A stretch of DNA of 64,000 bases from Arthrobacter sp. SLBN-122 (GTDB lineage: Bacteria > Actinomycetota > Actinomycetes > Actinomycetales > Micrococcaceae). Below, in pieces: positions 1 to 8,542 of this stretch. The stretch lies in contig NZ_VFMS01000001.1 of assembly GCF_006715165.1 (NCBI RefSeq), forward strand, positions 1-64,000. The letters run 5' to 3'. The first letter of the stretch is position 1. Every line of letters starts with the position of its first letter. The translations under genes were made by a program, and so were the position numbers. The notes below the pieces were generated by a model. The model did no database searches, was not told the DNA's origin, and was given only the letters and a program-made list of their open reading frames with translations.

Positions 1-735
1 GTCGCCGGTGTAGCCGGCGTCGCGCACCCAGGTGCCGATGGTGGCGAAGTCCACCACGCCGTCGCCCATGTAGCCGCGGGACAGCAAGGGATCGGCCGCG
101 ATGGGCATGTTGAAGTCGCACACCTGGTAGGAGGCAATGCGGTTCTCCCGGCCGGCACGCTCAATCTGCGCCTTCAGTTCCGGGTCCCACCAGACGTGGA
201 AGGTATCGACGGCGACCCCCACCGTTGAAGCGTCGAAGGGCGCTGCGAGGTCCAGGGCCTGGCCCAGGGTGGAAATGAGCGCCCGGTCCGCGGCGTACAT
301 CGGGTGCAGGGGTTCCAGCACCAGGCGGACGCCGTGGTCCCGTGCGAAGGGAACCAGGTCGGCCAGCCGGTCCGCCACGCGCTGCCGTGCCGCCACCACG
401 TCCTTCTCCCCCGGCGCCAGGCCGCCAACCACCAGGAACAGTTCTGTGGTGTCCAGTGCCACCGCCTCGAGGATGGCCGCGCGGTTGTCAGCGAGCGCGG
501 CGGCCTGGCCTTCGGCGTCCGCCGCCGTGAGGAATCCGCCGCGGCACAGGGATGAAACCCGGAGCCCGGCGTCCTTGATCAGGCGGGCGGCCTTGTCCAG
601 GCCGGCTTCCTCCACCCGGTCCCGCCAGGGGCCGATGGCCGGAATACCGGCGTTGACGCAGCCCTCGACAACCTGGGCAAGCGTCCACTTCTTGGTGGTG
701 GCACTGTTGATGGAAAGGCGGGAGAAGTCGCTCAT
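1..735 (-). CDS. Sugar phosphate isomerase/epimerase (TIM barrel), partial
   Basis: The gene runs off the left edge, so about 245 N-terminal residues are visible and the C-terminus is missing. The sequence from the ATG at 735 (MSDFSRLSINSATTKKWTL) has the layout of the xylose-isomerase-like TIM-barrel / AP-endonuclease-2 superfamily. Family motifs are LVLEPLHPMY with a metal-ligand Glu, VGVAVDTFHVWWDPEL, and a late SYQVCDFN strand. Such enzymes isomerise or epimerise keto-sugars or inositol derivatives, or cleave 3-keto-glycosides, in the cytoplasm. The start overlaps the stop of the DUF993 gene by four bases (ATGA), so it is the third gene of a translationally coupled operon led by a Gfo/Idh/MocA dehydrogenase. 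The fold assignment is firm; the substrate is unknown. Confidence 0.85.
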   Translation of the reverse strand, partial: MSDFSRLSINSATTKKWTLAQVVEGCVNAGIPAIGPWRDRVEEAGLDKAARLIKDAGLRVSSLCRGGFLTAADAEGQAAALADNRAAILEAVALDTTELFLVVGGLAPGEKDVVAARQRVADRLADLVPFARDHGVRLVLEPLHPMYAADRALISTLGQALDLAAPFDASTVGVAVDTFHVWWDPELKAQIERAGRENRIASYQVCDFNMPIAADPLLSRGYMGDGVVDFATIGTWVRDAGYTGD

Positions 736-1946
736 ACTCCCACCCCGTTGATGCGCAGATAGTCGGACATCCGGAATGCAGCCAGTGCGGGGTCCTTCAG
801 CAGGCCGGCCTGATCGGCCAGTTCGAAGGTCCTGGCCAGGTGGCAGACCGAGCGGCCGGAGTGCAGCCCGCCCACCATCTGGAAACCCGGCTGTTTGCCG
901 TTGAGCCAGGACATGAACGCAATGCCGGTCTTGTAGTAGAACGTGGGGGCGCTGAAGATGTGCTTTCCCAGTTCGCGCGTGGAGTCCAGGATTTCGCGCG
1001 CCTTGGCGGCGTTCCCGGCCTCGTAGTTCTGCAGGGCCACCGAGGCTGCCGGGTAGATGGCCGCGAAGATGCCCAGCAGGGCGTCCGAGTGGTGGGTGCC
1101 GTCGCCGTCGATCAGCTCCGGATAGTTGAAGTCGTCGCCCGTGTAGAGGCGCACGCCCTCGGGCAGCACCGCGCGGAGGGCAACCTCGTGGCTTGCATCG
1201 AGCAGCGAGACCTTGACGCCGTCCACCTTGTCCGCGTTGTCCCTGATGAGTCCCAGGAAGGTTTCGGTGGCCGCGGGAACGTCATCCGAACCCCAGTAGC
1301 CGGCGAGGGCGGGATCGAACATGGTGCCCAGCCAGTGCAGGATGACCGGCTGGTCCACTTCCTGCAGCAGGGTGGAGTACACCTTCAGGTAGTCCTCGGG
1401 ACCGCTGGCAACCCTGGCCAGGGCGCGGGAAGCCATGAGGATGACCTTGGGTCCGGCTTCGGTGATGACGGCGATCTGCTCACGGTACGCCTCGAGGACG
1501 GCCTTGATGCCCGCTTCGCCGGAGGGCAGGGCGTCCATGTCCAGCTGGTCTGTGCCGGCGCCGCAGGCGACCAGGTCCCGGACGGATTTGCCGGCGGTGG
1601 CAGGGTTGTTGGCGGAAACCACCGAGGCTGCCTCCACTCCCGTGCGTTTGATGAGCTGCTGCGTCGCGGCCCAGTCCAGGCCCATTCCGCGCTGGGCGGT
1701 GTCCATGGCGTCGGCTACGCCCAGCCCGTAGGACCACAGTTCGTGGCGGTAGGCCATGGTGGCGTCCCAGTCCAGGCGGGCGGGAGCACCGGGAGTGTTG
1801 TCTGCCAGGACCTCGGGGATGACGTGGGCTGCTGCGTAGGCGCGCCGTGCGGTCAGGGGTGCGGTGGGCCGGGTCCAGCTGGTGCCGCCCTGGAGGCGGT
1901 ATTCCCGGGTGCCGCCGTCTTCGGAGGGAAGGATGAGGGAAGTCAT
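732..1946 (-). CDS. DUF993 family protein (dihydrodipicolinate-synthase-like TIM barrel)
   Basis: A 404-residue protein matching the DUF993 family, which is annotated as related to the dihydrodipicolinate synthase/N-acetylneuraminate lyase barrel. Visible features are HVIPEVLADN near residue 42, VILMASRALA, VILHWLGTMFDP near residue 205, and YTGDDFNYPELI. The family occurs in sugar and inositol-type catabolic operons of actinobacteria, but I know of no established reaction. Its ATG at 1946 shares one base with the upstream dehydrogenase stop (TAATG), and its stop overlaps the downstream isomerase start. That implies coupled translation and a joint pathway, perhaps aldol or retro-aldol cleavage of an oxidised sugar (inference). 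Length fits the family and nothing looks broken. Confidence 0.85.
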   Translation of the reverse strand: MTSLILPSEDGGTREYRLQGGTSWTRPTAPLTARRAYAAAHVIPEVLADNTPGAPARLDWDATMAYRHELWSYGLGVADAMDTAQRGMGLDWAATQQLIKRTGVEAASVVSANNPATAGKSVRDLVACGAGTDQLDMDALPSGEAGIKAVLEAYREQIAVITEAGPKVILMASRALARVASGPEDYLKVYSTLLQEVDQPVILHWLGTMFDPALAGYWGSDDVPAATETFLGLIRDNADKVDGVKVSLLDASHEVALRAVLPEGVRLYTGDDFNYPELIDGDGTHHSDALLGIFAAIYPAASVALQNYEAGNAAKAREILDSTRELGKHIFSAPTFYYKTGIAFMSWLNGKQPGFQMVGGLHSGRSVCHLARTFELADQAGLLKDPALAAFRMSDYLRINGVGV

Positions 1947-3115
1947 TAGAGGGTGATCTCCGGGATGTCGACGGTGCGGCGTTCATCGCTGGACTGCAGG
2001 CCGAGTTCGGCGAGCTGGACGCCACGCGCCGCGGACAACAGGCCGAAGCGGTGCTCCCGGCCAGCCACCACGTCGCGGAGGAACTCTTCCCACTGCAGCT
2101 TGAAGCCGTTGTCCAGTTCTGCGTTGGCCGGAACTTCCTGCCACTGGTCACGGAAGGATTCCGTGACGGGCAGGTCCGGGTTCCACACCGGCTTGGGGGT
2201 GTGCGCGCGCTGCTGGGCCACACACTTGTTCAGGCCGGCGACAGCGGAACCGAGCGTGCCGTCCACCTGGAATTCCACCAGTTCGTCACGGTACACGCGG
2301 ACAGCCCAGGAGGAGTTGATCTGGCCGATGACCTGGTCCCCTGCGGGTGTTTCGAGTTCGAAGATGCCGTAGGACGCGTCGTCGGCGGTGGCCTTGTATT
2401 CTTTGCCCGCCTCGTCCCAGCGGGCGGGGATGTGGGTGGCGGTCTTGGCGTTGACGCTCTTGACCTTGCCGATGATGCCCTCGAGGACGTAGTTCCAGTG
2501 GCAGAACATGTCAGTGGTCATTCCGCCGCCGTCTTCCTTGCGGTAGTTCCAGGACGGACGCTGGGCCGCCTGGATGTCGCCTTCGAAGACCCAGTAGCCG
2601 AACTCGCCGCGGATGGAGAGGATGCGGCCGAAGAAGCCCTCGTCCACCAGGCGGCGGAGCTTGACCAGGCCGGGGAGGTACAGCTTGTCGTGGACCACGC
2701 CTGCCGTGACGCCGGCTTCCCTGCCGATCCGGGCCAGCTCAATGGCTTCCTCGAGGGTTTCGGCCGTGGGCTTTTCGGTGAAGATGTGCTTGCCGGCCCG
2801 CATGGCCTTCTTCAGGGTGGCAGCGCGCAGGCTGGTCATGGAGGCATCGAAGACGACGTCGACAGTGGGGTCGCTGATCACGGCGTCCAGGTCGGTGGTC
2901 CATTCGGAGACCTTGTGCTTTTCCGCAAGTTCGCGGATCTTGGCCTCATTGCGGCCCACCAGGATGGGTTCAACCTGGACCCGGGTGCCGTCCTCCAGGG
3001 TGAAGCCGCCGGCGTCGCGGATGGGAAGAATGGAGCGCAGCAGGTGCTGGCGGTAGCCCATCCGGCCGGTAATGCCGTTCATGGCGATGCGGATTGTTTT
3101 GGTTTCGAAGCCCAT
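1946..3115 (-). CDS. Gfo/Idh/MocA family oxidoreductase
   Basis: A 389-residue NAD(P)-dependent sugar or polyol dehydrogenase of the Gfo/Idh/MocA family. The N-terminal Rossmann region has a modified nucleotide loop (MNGITGRMGYRQH, about residues 11-23). The family signature EKP follows (HIFTEKPTAE near 133), then the C-terminal alpha/beta domain. I start it at the ATG at 3115 because GGAGG lies six bases upstream; an in-frame extension to 3292 would run through the intergenic operator region. It is first in the operon with the DUF993 protein and the isomerase/epimerase, divergent from a LacI-type regulator. It probably oxidises the incoming sugar, for instance at C3, before the other two act; the substrate cannot be read from sequence. 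Confidence 0.88.
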   Translation of the reverse strand: MGFETKTIRIAMNGITGRMGYRQHLLRSILPIRDAGGFTLEDGTRVQVEPILVGRNEAKIRELAEKHKVSEWTTDLDAVISDPTVDVVFDASMTSLRAATLKKAMRAGKHIFTEKPTAETLEEAIELARIGREAGVTAGVVHDKLYLPGLVKLRRLVDEGFFGRILSIRGEFGYWVFEGDIQAAQRPSWNYRKEDGGGMTTDMFCHWNYVLEGIIGKVKSVNAKTATHIPARWDEAGKEYKATADDASYGIFELETPAGDQVIGQINSSWAVRVYRDELVEFQVDGTLGSAVAGLNKCVAQQRAHTPKPVWNPDLPVTESFRDQWQEVPANAELDNGFKLQWEEFLRDVVAGREHRFGLLSAARGVQLAELGLQSSDERRTVDIPEITL

Positions 3116-3154
3116 GTGTCCTCCACGGTGAGTGAGCAGTGTGTTCAAGCTGAC

Positions 3155-3172
3155 TGGGAAAGCGCGTTCCCA
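3155..3172. promoter_or_regulatory. Candidate LacI-family operator
   Basis: TGGGAAAGCGCGTTCCCA has 6-bp palindromic arms around a CG-rich centre, the shape of LacI/GalR operators. It lies 40 bp upstream of the dehydrogenase start in the divergent intergenic region next to the LacI-type gene. Repressor binding here is inferred. Confidence 0.6.
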
Positions 3173-3202
3173 CTGCTTCAATGATGCACGGCGGGCTTTC
3201 AC

Positions 3203-3221
3203 TTGGCAAGCGCTTTCCGGA
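3203..3221. promoter_or_regulatory. Second candidate LacI-family operator
   Basis: On the minus strand this reads GGAAAGCGCTTGCC, with the perfect 8-bp core AAGCGCTT. It shares the GGAAAGCGC half with the site at 3155-3172, about 47 bp away centre to centre. Two related operators would allow coordinated or looped repression of the divergent promoters. Confidence 0.6.
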
Positions 3222-3282
3222 AGTAGTTTGAACTGCCATAATGTGCTTAGCCTTTGAGCCCGTTCGACGACCAGGAGATGCA

Positions 3283-4362
3283 GTGGCTGCAAGTACCCTT
3301 ACCGAGGTGGCGCGCCTGGCCGGCGTCTCGCCCGCCACCGCTTCGCGCGTGCTGAACGGCTCGGCCCGGAAACCGGGCAAGGACATCGCCGAACGCGTGC
3401 GGCAGGCAGCGGATTCCCTGGGCTACATCCCCAACGCGCAGGCGCAGGGCCTGGCAAAGTCCAGTTCCGGCCTGATCGGGCTGATAGTCCACGACATCGC
3501 CGACCCCTATTTCGCCGCCATCGCCAGAGGCGTGCAGGAAGCCGCCCGGGAACAACGCAAAATGGTGCTGCTCGCCACCACCGGCGGCGGCCCGGCCGAG
3601 GAGAAGGAAGCGGTGGCCGCTTTCGCGGCGCGCCGCGCAGACTCCATTGTGATCGCCGGCTCACGTTCCTGTCGTGACGAGGACCGGGACGGCAACGCCG
3701 AACTGGCCGCCGAACTTGACCGGTACTGCCGCAACGGAGGGCAGGTTGCCGTGGTGGGACATCCGGTCGTGGGTGCAACCGCAACAGAGGGGTACCACGT
3801 CGTCAAAGTCCCCAACCAGGAGCTTGCCCGGCAGCTTGCCGCGGGACTTGCGGAGGGCTGGGACGGTGACTTCGTCATTGTGGGCGGCCCTGAAGGACTC
3901 CTGACCTCGGATGACCGGGTCCGGGGCTTCCAGGAGGGACTGGAGCGCGCCGGGCGCCGGCCGGCAGAGGTGCTCCGGACAGGGTTCAACCGGTCCGGCG
4001 GATACGACGCAGGACTTCAACTGGCCGCCAGGATCAAGGCGGACCGGTCCGGGGACGCCCCGGCACCCAGGCTGTGCATCTTTGCCGTCAACGACGTCAT
4101 GGCCATTGGCGCCGCGGCGGCGCTGCGGTCCGAGGGGCTGCGGATTCCGCGCGACGCCGCCATCGCCGGCTTTGACGACATTGAAACCCTCCGGGACTTC
4201 CGGCCGGCGCTTTCCACGGTCCGGCTGCCCCTGGAGGACATCGGGCGCATTGCCACCCGGGCCACCGGCCCGCAGGCCCACGCCGAAGAGGCGGAAGGTG
4301 CCGCTGCGGACGGCATCACCGGCGAAGTCACCCTGCGGCGCAGCACGGAAGCGGCAGCCTGA
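3283..4362 (+). CDS. LacI/GalR family transcriptional regulator
   Basis: About 359 residues. The N-terminal LacI helix-turn-helix is clear (TLTEVARLAGVSPATASRVL, about residues 4-23), followed by the hinge (FIPNAQAQGLA-like region reading YIPNAQAQGL) and a periplasmic-binding-protein-like effector domain (GLIGLIVHDIADPYF, VNDVMAIGAAAAL, IAGFDDIE). I choose the GTG at 3283 because AGGAG sits six bases upstream and the HTH then starts at the usual distance; the ATG at 3241 gives an unusual extension. It is divergent from the sugar operon, with two LacI-type palindromes between, and its TGATG overlap couples it to the hydrolase. It presumably represses the module until a sugar ligand appears. 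Confidence 0.92.
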   Translation: MAASTLTEVARLAGVSPATASRVLNGSARKPGKDIAERVRQAADSLGYIPNAQAQGLAKSSSGLIGLIVHDIADPYFAAIARGVQEAAREQRKMVLLATTGGGPAEEKEAVAAFAARRADSIVIAGSRSCRDEDRDGNAELAAELDRYCRNGGQVAVVGHPVVGATATEGYHVVKVPNQELARQLAAGLAEGWDGDFVIVGGPEGLLTSDDRVRGFQEGLERAGRRPAEVLRTGFNRSGGYDAGLQLAARIKADRSGDAPAPRLCIFAVNDVMAIGAAAALRSEGLRIPRDAAIAGFDDIETLRDFRPALSTVRLPLEDIGRIATRATGPQAHAEEAEGAAADGITGEVTLRRSTEAAA

Positions 4363-5120
4363 TGGCACCACGGGGGCTGACAACGGTTCCGGCGTGCCGG
4401 GAAGCCGATGGCGTACGTCCCGCCATCCTGGTGCTGCCGGGCGGGGGCTATGCCCGCCAGGCCGACCATGAAGCGGAGCCGGTGGCGCAGTGGCTTGCCT
4501 CGCTGGGGATCCATGCCTTTGTGCTCCGCTACCGGGTGGCCCCGGACCGGCATCCCGCTCCACTGGAGGACGCCAAAGAAGCCATGCTGCATATCCGGAA
4601 CGGGCAGCACGGGCTCGCCGTGGACGCGGGCCGCGTTGGCGTCCTGGGGTTCTCCGCCGGCGGTCACCTGGCCGCTACCCTCAGCACGGCGGCGGCCACC
4701 GGAAACCAGGACCTTGACGTTCCCGCGGCCGTGCCGGACCTTTCGGTACTTTGCTACCCCGTCGCGTCCCTGACGCACGAAACGCATGAGGGATCGGTTC
4801 TGAACCTCCTCGGCGACGCACCGCCGTCGGCCCTCCTCACGGCACTCTCCGCGGAGTTGAACGTCACGCCCGGCACCCCGCCGGCGTTCCTCTGGCACAC
4901 GGCCGACGACGAGGCAGTCCCGGTCAGTAACAGCCTCAACTACGCCAGGGCGTTGATTGCCGCGGGGGTTCCGGCGGAACTGCACGTCTTCCCGGAAGGA
5001 CGGCATGGGCTGGGACTGGCGGCCGGCGAACGGGGGCCGGAGCAGTGGACGTCACTGTGCGCAGCGTGGCTGGAGCGTGCAGGGTGGGCGAACTCCCCCG
5101 GCGGAGCAGCAGGGAACTGA
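4362..5120 (+). CDS. Alpha/beta-hydrolase, acetylesterase/BD-FAE-like
   Basis: A 252-residue alpha/beta-hydrolase of the acetylesterase/lipase type. Visible are the oxyanion motif LPGGGYARQ (near 31), the nucleophile elbow GFSAGG (Ser about residue 98), the acid in WHTADDEAVP (about 188) and the His in FPEGRHGLGL (about 221). This matches carbohydrate esterases that deacylate sugars or xylan side chains. No signal peptide is visible, so it acts in the cytoplasm. The ATG overlaps the regulator stop (TGATG), implying coupled translation. Its place beside sugar oxidation genes suggests removal of acyl groups from an imported sugar. Family is firm, substrate inferred. Confidence 0.85.
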   Translation: MAPRGLTTVPACREADGVRPAILVLPGGGYARQADHEAEPVAQWLASLGIHAFVLRYRVAPDRHPAPLEDAKEAMLHIRNGQHGLAVDAGRVGVLGFSAGGHLAATLSTAAATGNQDLDVPAAVPDLSVLCYPVASLTHETHEGSVLNLLGDAPPSALLTALSAELNVTPGTPPAFLWHTADDEAVPVSNSLNYARALIAAGVPAELHVFPEGRHGLGLAAGERGPEQWTSLCAAWLERAGWANSPGGAAGN

Positions 5121-5139
5121 AGCGGGCCCGGCCGGCTGG

Positions 5140-6054
5140 TTACCCGGCCTGCGGGGTCAGTGCCCTGATGGTCCACTCCGCTGAATGTGATGCGCCGGGC
5201 TGCAGGTGGACCAGGTCGGTGCCTGAATGCAGTGCGTCCGGCGGGCAGGTCATGGGCTCGACAGCCAGGCCCAGGCGGTCCGGGCCCACCGGCTTGTCCC
5301 CGGTGTGCACCTGGACCCAGGGCCACTCCGCCCCCCATTCCAGTTCCACTCCCGTTCCCGATGGATCCAGCACCCGGACCCGCGCCAGGCCGTGGCCATC
5401 GCGGGAGATGTCCGTAAACGCGTGGTCGATCTTCACGTCTCCCAGCCGCCGCGGCGAGCGGAAGTCGAAGGCTCCCCCGCCCACCTGCCGCATGCCCACG
5501 GGAAGCAGCCGGTCCGGCGTGACCTCAAGATAGGCATCGGCCGGAAGTTCCAGGGACCAGTCATCCAACGGGGACGGACCGGCCACCAGGTAGGGGTGCG
5601 GGCAAACCCCGTACGGCGCGGCGGCGGAGCCGGTATTGACGGCCCGCACCGTGCCGCGGAGCCCGTCACCGGAAAGCGAATAGGTAACGGTAAGGTCCAG
5701 CTCGCCCGGGTATTCCGGCCCGGCGGGGATGCGGCAGCCCAGGACTGCCCGGTCGGCCGCTTCCTCCAGCACTTCCCAGGGCTGATGGATGGCCAGCCCG
5801 TGCAGCGCGGCCCCACGTTCGGGTTCGTTGACTGTGGCGGCGTAGGGCTTGCCGGCGTAGGCGTAGGTGCCGTCGGCGAGCCGGTTGGGCCAGGGCGCGC
5901 AGATGACTCCACGGTAATCGGGAATATTGCCTTCGGGCGCAAAGCCCACCACCAGGTCCCGGTTCCCGTGGCGCAGTTCGCGCAGCGCCCCGGCACGCCG
6001 GGTGACGACGGCGGAATAGGGTCCGTGGGCCAGATGGACGTCGGTGCCGGGCAT
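5140..6054 (-). CDS. Aldose 1-epimerase family protein
   Basis: A 304-residue galactose-mutarotase-like protein. Typical motifs include GVICAPWPNRLADGTYAYAG (an N-R pair near residue 55), LHGLAIHQPWEV with the catalytic-type His (about 85), the second His in CPHPYLV (about 150), and a late Glu in VELEWGAEWPWVQVHTGD. It interconverts alpha and beta anomers of aldoses in the cytoplasm. The ATG at 6054 is preceded by GGGGGA. A LacI-type palindrome at 6078-6091 lies just upstream, so it may belong to the same regulon as the module at 1-5120. It converges on the hydrolase with only 19 bases between, leaving little room for separate terminators. Confidence 0.88.
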   Translation of the reverse strand: MPGTDVHLAHGPYSAVVTRRAGALRELRHGNRDLVVGFAPEGNIPDYRGVICAPWPNRLADGTYAYAGKPYAATVNEPERGAALHGLAIHQPWEVLEEAADRAVLGCRIPAGPEYPGELDLTVTYSLSGDGLRGTVRAVNTGSAAAPYGVCPHPYLVAGPSPLDDWSLELPADAYLEVTPDRLLPVGMRQVGGGAFDFRSPRRLGDVKIDHAFTDISRDGHGLARVRVLDPSGTGVELEWGAEWPWVQVHTGDKPVGPDRLGLAVEPMTCPPDALHSGTDLVHLQPGASHSAEWTIRALTPQAG

Positions 6055-6077
6055 GGATTCCCCCAGGTTCGGTATGT

Positions 6078-6091
6078 GTGTTAGCGCTCAC
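6078..6091. promoter_or_regulatory. Candidate LacI-family operator upstream of the epimerase
   Basis: GTGTTAGCGCTCAC (minus strand GTGAGCGCTAACAC) resembles LacI-family operators, with the perfect core AGCGCT. It lies 24 bp upstream of the epimerase ATG. Its half-sites differ from the two sites at 3155-3221, so a different LacI-family protein may bind. Confidence 0.5.
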
Positions 6092-6124
6092 TAGCGTACC
6101 GCACCTTCACCTGTCGCGGGTGGC

Positions 6125-6130
6125 TAGAGT
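6125..6130 (+). promoter_or_regulatory. -10 element of a probable leaderless promoter
   Basis: TAGAGT lies six bases upstream of the ATG at 6137, with no Shine-Dalgarno sequence. That spacing puts transcription initiation at or near the start codon, the usual arrangement of actinobacterial leaderless mRNAs. Confidence 0.5.
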
Positions 6131-6136
6131 TGCCTC

Positions 6137-6802
6137 ATGGAAACGGCCGCCGACCAGGACCTCATCGCGGCCGTCGGCGCCCAGGCCTACATGAAGTCCG
6201 CGATCCCCTTCCTGGGCGTCCGGGTTCCTGACGTGCGGCGCATTGTGGCGCGTGCTGCGGCAGACTTTCCGCCCGCCTCGCCTGCGCAGCTGCGCGCCAC
6301 AGTGCTGGAGTTGTGGCGCACCTCCGCGTTCCGGGAGGAGCGGTATGCGGCCATAGACCTGACGGGAATCCGGTTGGTTGCCCGGGATCTGGAGATGCTG
6401 CCCGTCTACGGGGAAATCATCCGCTCAGGGGCGTGGTGGGACTTTGTGGACGGCGTGTCCGGACGCATCTGCGCCCTGCTGCAGGCACACCCGGTGGCGG
6501 TGTCAGCCACACTTAGGGAGTGGAGCCGCGATCCGGACCTTTGGATCCGCAGGGCCGCCATCACCTCCCAACTGTGCGCGAAAGGGGCCACCGACACCGC
6601 ACTGCTCGCCGCCGTGATCGAGCCGAACCTGGCGCACCGTGGGTTCTTCATCAGGAAGGCCATCGGCTGGGCTTTGCGTGAATACGCCAAAACGGATCCC
6701 GGGTGGGTGGAAGCTTTCGTGGTCCGTCACTGGGACGCCTTGAGCCCCTTGTCCCGCAGGGAGGCCTTGCGCAGGATCACCTCCCCGCGAGAGCCGCAGT
6801 AG
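6137..6802 (+). CDS. DNA alkylation repair protein (AlkD-like HEAT-repeat protein)
   Basis: A 221-residue, Arg- and Trp-rich helical protein of the AlkC/AlkD-type alkylation repair family. Characteristic stretches are MKSAIPFLGVRVPDVRRI, LWRTSAFREERYAAIDL, GAWWDFVDGVSG, SRDPDLWIRRAAI, RGFFIRKAIGWALREYA and a C-terminal LSRREALRR. AlkD-type glycosylases remove bulky cationic N3 or N7 alkylpurines using HEAT-like repeats. The IRKAIGWALREYAKTDP region is the family's most conserved part. The gene stands alone between the epimerase and the mannosyltransferase. It has no Shine-Dalgarno; TAGAGT six bases upstream suggests a leaderless mRNA. Confidence 0.85.
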   Translation: METAADQDLIAAVGAQAYMKSAIPFLGVRVPDVRRIVARAAADFPPASPAQLRATVLELWRTSAFREERYAAIDLTGIRLVARDLEMLPVYGEIIRSGAWWDFVDGVSGRICALLQAHPVAVSATLREWSRDPDLWIRRAAITSQLCAKGATDTALLAAVIEPNLAHRGFFIRKAIGWALREYAKTDPGWVEAFVVRHWDALSPLSRREALRRITSPREPQ

Positions 6803-6829
6803 GTACGCCGCGGGCTGTGCCGGGTACGG

Positions 6830-8401
6830 CTAGATCACGGGGCGTTCGACGACGGGCTCGTGCGTTTTCCGGAACAGCGTCCGGGTTCCGGGGTCCCAGA
6901 AGATCAGGTACAGGGCGAACAGGAGGGCTGTCAGCGCCGCGGCGATCCTGGCCAGGGCAAGGGCGAAACCCAGATCCTGGGTCTGCAGGTAGGGGAAGAC
7001 GTCCAGCTGGTCCGAGATGGCGTAGATCATGAAGAACGACACTACGAAGTACAAGGCCTTGACCTGCCAGTCATTGCGGATCCCGGTCACGGCGAAGAGC
7101 GGGATCAGCCAGACAACGTACCAGGACTGGATGATGGGGGCCAGCAGCACCACGGCGGCGAAACCGAGGGCCAGCCGGCGCATCAGCCGGTCGTAGTCCC
7201 CCTTGAAAATCTGCCAGGCGACGATGCCCACGGCAAGCAGCTTCCCGGCGTCGAACACCCAGCCTGCAGGCACGGAGCCGTCCAGTCCGAACGCATTGGC
7301 CAGGGACCCCACCACCATGCCGAGCAGTCCCACCGGGGCGTACCAGATGGAGATGCTGCCTGGAGCGGACAACCCGTTGATCCAGCCGAAGCCGAACCCG
7401 TTGACCATGCTCATCGCGGTCAGGAGCGCCAGGCTGATGCCGGCCGTCAGGGCCCAGAAGGCACCCTTCCGCAGCCAGCCTGCGCTCTTCCCTGCCCACA
7501 GGAGGCCGATGAACGGCAGGAAGACGATGGTGATGGGCTTCACGGCGATGGACAGGGTCACCAGCACGATGCCCCGGACCTCCCGGCGGGTGGCGGAGTA
7601 ATAGAGTCCTGCCAGGGCCAGCCCGATCATCAGGGAATCGTTGTGGACGCTGGCGATGAAGTTGGTCAGGAACAGCGGGTTAGCCACGGTCAGCCAGAGG
7701 GCCCGGTGCGGGTTGACCCCATGCAGCTCGGCCAACCGGGGCACGTAAATGACGCACAGCACCACACCGGCCAGTGCCACCAGCCGGAACAGCATGACGC
7801 AGGCCTCCGGCTGGACATTGGTGGCCCACACCACGAACTGCTCGATCCACAGGAACAGCTGCCCATAGGGAACCGGGGCTTCGGTCCACATTTTGTCTGC
7901 GCCGAGCTGGAAGTAGTTGGACAGGGCGGAGATGCCGTTCTCGTAGGGGTTGAAACCCTCCACCATCAGGCGGCCCTGCCCGATGTAGGCGTAAACGTCG
8001 CGGCTGAAGAGCGGCACGCTGAACATCATGGGGAGCCCCCACGCCATCACTGCGGCCAGGGTGGCGCGCCGGGCCTGCGGTCCCCATACACGGACCTTCT
8101 GGCCGAGCCGCAGCCAGGCGCGGACCAGCAGCATGCCCCCAGCTGCCACCAGGACAATGGACAGAGCCACGCCGGGGGCCTCAGTGCGCATCCAGATGAA
8201 GAGGGGCATTCGGCGCAGTTCCGAGACAGGGGCCAGCCAGCCCACGCCGAAGGATCCAATGACCATGAACATGGAGCCCAGGAAACCGGCGAGCAGGGAT
8301 GAGCGTGGATTGTCCACCTCGGCACTGCCCGTTCCGGCAATGCCGGCCGCCGCCATCTCCCCCGTTGCGGGCACAGGCGCCGTCATCTCAGGATCGTCCA
8401 A
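6830..8401 (-). CDS. mptB: Polyprenol-phosphomannose-dependent alpha-1,6-mannosyltransferase (MptB-like)
   Basis: A 523-residue polytopic membrane protein with about twelve hydrophobic segments, resembling the GT-C mannosyltransferase MptB. Family landmarks are the extracytoplasmic loop after helix 3, PLFSRDVYAYIGQGRLMVEG (catalytic-type Asp near residue 130), NPYENGISAL, and ASVHNDSLMIGLALAGLYY. MptB-type enzymes add alpha-1,6-mannose from polyprenol-phosphomannose during lipomannan-like glycolipid assembly. The longest frame starts at a TTG at 8401 with no good ribosome site; the ATG at 8386, five codons later, is an equal candidate. It ends 27 bases from the convergent repair gene and is apparently monocistronic. 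Confidence 0.82.
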   Translation of the reverse strand: MDDPEMTAPVPATGEMAAAGIAGTGSAEVDNPRSSLLAGFLGSMFMVIGSFGVGWLAPVSELRRMPLFIWMRTEAPGVALSIVLVAAGGMLLVRAWLRLGQKVRVWGPQARRATLAAVMAWGLPMMFSVPLFSRDVYAYIGQGRLMVEGFNPYENGISALSNYFQLGADKMWTEAPVPYGQLFLWIEQFVVWATNVQPEACVMLFRLVALAGVVLCVIYVPRLAELHGVNPHRALWLTVANPLFLTNFIASVHNDSLMIGLALAGLYYSATRREVRGIVLVTLSIAVKPITIVFLPFIGLLWAGKSAGWLRKGAFWALTAGISLALLTAMSMVNGFGFGWINGLSAPGSISIWYAPVGLLGMVVGSLANAFGLDGSVPAGWVFDAGKLLAVGIVAWQIFKGDYDRLMRRLALGFAAVVLLAPIIQSWYVVWLIPLFAVTGIRNDWQVKALYFVVSFFMIYAISDQLDVFPYLQTQDLGFALALARIAAALTALLFALYLIFWDPGTRTLFRKTHEPVVERPVI

Positions 8402-8530
8402 TCTTCTTTGCGTTTGCCGCGGTTTGCCCGGCGGACCGGGCGGTGCCGGCGGAGGGTGGTTCAGGGCGGAGGGGCGACCCGCCGCGTACCCGAAATCCTA
8501 GCATCGGCAAGGCGCCCGGAGGTGTAACGG

Positions 8531-8536
8531 TAGGCT
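8531..8536 (+). promoter_or_regulatory. -10 element of a probable leaderless promoter
   Basis: TAGGCT lies six bases before the GTG start of orn at 8543, with no Shine-Dalgarno between. Confidence 0.5.
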
Positions 8537-8542
8537 GGTCCG

